NCBI RefSeq assembly: GCF_022346425.1
Contig: NZ_JAKRCW010000006.1
Coordinates: 1-64,000, forward strand
From: Pseudoglutamicibacter albus
GTDB lineage: Bacteria; Actinomycetota; Actinomycetes; Actinomycetales; Micrococcaceae
DNA: 64,000 nt
Direction of reading: 5' to 3'
The notes beneath the pieces were generated by a model. It was not told the origin of the DNA. It saw only the letters and a program-made list of their open reading frames with translations, and did not search any database. Shown here one piece after another: positions 63,502 through 64,000 of the stretch; position 1 is the first letter of the stretch, and each line of letters begins with the position of its first letter. The translations under genes and the position numbers were made by a program.

Positions 63502-64000
63502 TTAGCTTTGGTTGAAAAACGCTGACTGGCTATCCCCAGTGAGTTCTTCACCCAAAATTTCAACGCCATGCGGAGTGAGCAAGAAGACCTTATTGGTTAC
63601 ACGCTCAATATTGCCGCGTAGAGCGAACACGAGTCCAGCCGAGAAATCAACAAGACGCTTGGCCTCAGACTCCCCCATGTCAGTGACGTTCATGATCACC
63701 GGAATACCATCACGGAAGCTCTCACCGATCGTCTTGGCATCGTTGTAAGAGCGCGGGTGAACAGTCGTAATCTGACGCAACTCAGTGTCCTCCTCCGGCG
63801 CGGACGCCGCGCGCTTGATGGGCGTCACCGGAGCGCGGAATTCTTCCGCAGCTTTCGGCGCCGTCTCGGGCTGTGCAACTTCTACCAGTTGCGGTTTAGC
63901 CGGTTCTGGCTTCACCTCTACTGGCTTGGATTTTACCTCTTGGCGCACCTGCTCCGAAACGGCGGGCTTAACGGTCTTCGCCGGCTCAGGGCGCTTGAGG
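63502..64000 (-). CDS. sepF: Cell division protein SepF (N-terminus outside window)
   Basis: SepF anchors and bundles FtsZ at the membrane. 165 residues are visible. A Pro/Lys/Glu-rich linker ([15 protein letters not shown]) precedes the conserved core: [20 protein letters not shown], then [20 protein letters not shown] and [20 protein letters not shown], ending [13 protein letters not shown]. The frame stays open through the window end, so the membrane-binding N-terminal helix is missing from view. Confidence 0.95.
   Translation of the reverse strand, partial: LKRPEPAKTVKPAVSEQVRQEVKSKPVEVKPEPAKPQLVEVAQPETAPKAAEEFRAPVTPIKRAASAPEEDTELRQITTVHPRSYNDAKTIGESFRDGIPVIMNVTDMGESEAKRLVDFSAGLVFALRGNIERVTNKVFLLTPHGVEILGEELTGDSQSAFFNQS

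Overview
This window looks like a chromosome segment of a high-GC (about 60% by eye) actinobacterium, most likely order Micrococcales and family Micrococcaceae. The evidence is a SepF/YggT/DivIVA/LspA division block, SepH, a SigA with a long Lys/Ala/Thr-rich N-terminus, the actinobacterial DUF3093/3159/3710/4191/4192/4193/5998 proteins, frequent GTG starts and a fused CydDC. Gene order resembles two Mycobacterium tuberculosis neighbourhoods known to me: the ceoBC-dut-sigA block (Rv2690c-Rv2703) and the pepB-dlaT-lipB-lipA-glnA1-glnE-glnA2 block (Rv2213-Rv2222). There is no prophage, insertion sequence, CRISPR array, rRNA or tRNA that I can recognise. The content is mostly core genome.

Layout. 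1-3.1 kb: an APC/KimA-type permease (cut by the window start), divergent from two TrkA-type RCK proteins. 3.1-7.1 kb: DUF3159, an OB-fold protein, DUF3710, dUTPase, DUF3093 and DUF4193. 7.4-13.7 kb: SepH, a phosphodiesterase, DUF5998 and a large GNAT/acyl-CoA-ligase-like protein. 13.8-16.6 kb: topoisomerase IV A. 16.6-23.1 kb: cytochrome bd operon cydA-cydB-cydDC, divergent from an MgtA-like glycosyltransferase. 24.7-28.8 kb: topoisomerase IV B translationally coupled to a TagE/TarM-like glycosyltransferase. 29-35.6 kb: DUF7455, DUF2218, sigA, a DUF4192 protein, an MFS transporter and a PAC2 protein. 35.7-41.3 kb: leucyl aminopeptidase, lpdA, sucB and a small membrane protein. 41.3-47.1 kb: a degenerate kinase-like membrane protein, lipB-lipA, a lipoprotein, DUF4191 and an RDD protein. 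47.3-53.3 kb: glnA, glnE and a second glutamine synthetase. 53.4-64 kb: a SPOR-like peptide, map, nrdR, hisD, dnaE, rluD, lspA, divIVA, yggT and sepF (cut by the window end).

Functional themes. Lipoate synthesis (lipB, lipA) sits beside two lipoate-linked enzymes (lpdA, sucB). Nitrogen assimilation is grouped as glutamine synthetase, its adenylyltransferase and a second GS-like enzyme. Cell division and envelope genes occur at both ends.

The most unusual signal is structural. Many spacers and gene ends carry degenerate tandem arrays of 15-24 bp units. In spacers the period is 15-24 bp without a frame constraint (for example 4 x 19 bp at 63422-63497, 3 x 16 bp at 24629-24676 and about 6 x 16 bp at 5326-5424). 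Inside genes the period is always a multiple of 3 (6 x 15 bp in glnE, 4 x 15 bp in lspA, 5 x 15 bp in sucB, 4 x 18 bp in cydDC, 21 bp in the PAC2 gene, 6 x 9 bp in the DUF4192 gene). Other items worth a second look are a 113-bp element with 22-bp near-perfect terminal inverted repeats between pepA and lpdA, perfect-arm palindromes in the divergent pepA/PAC2 and cydA/glycosyltransferase regions, and a kinase-like protein lacking key catalytic residues.
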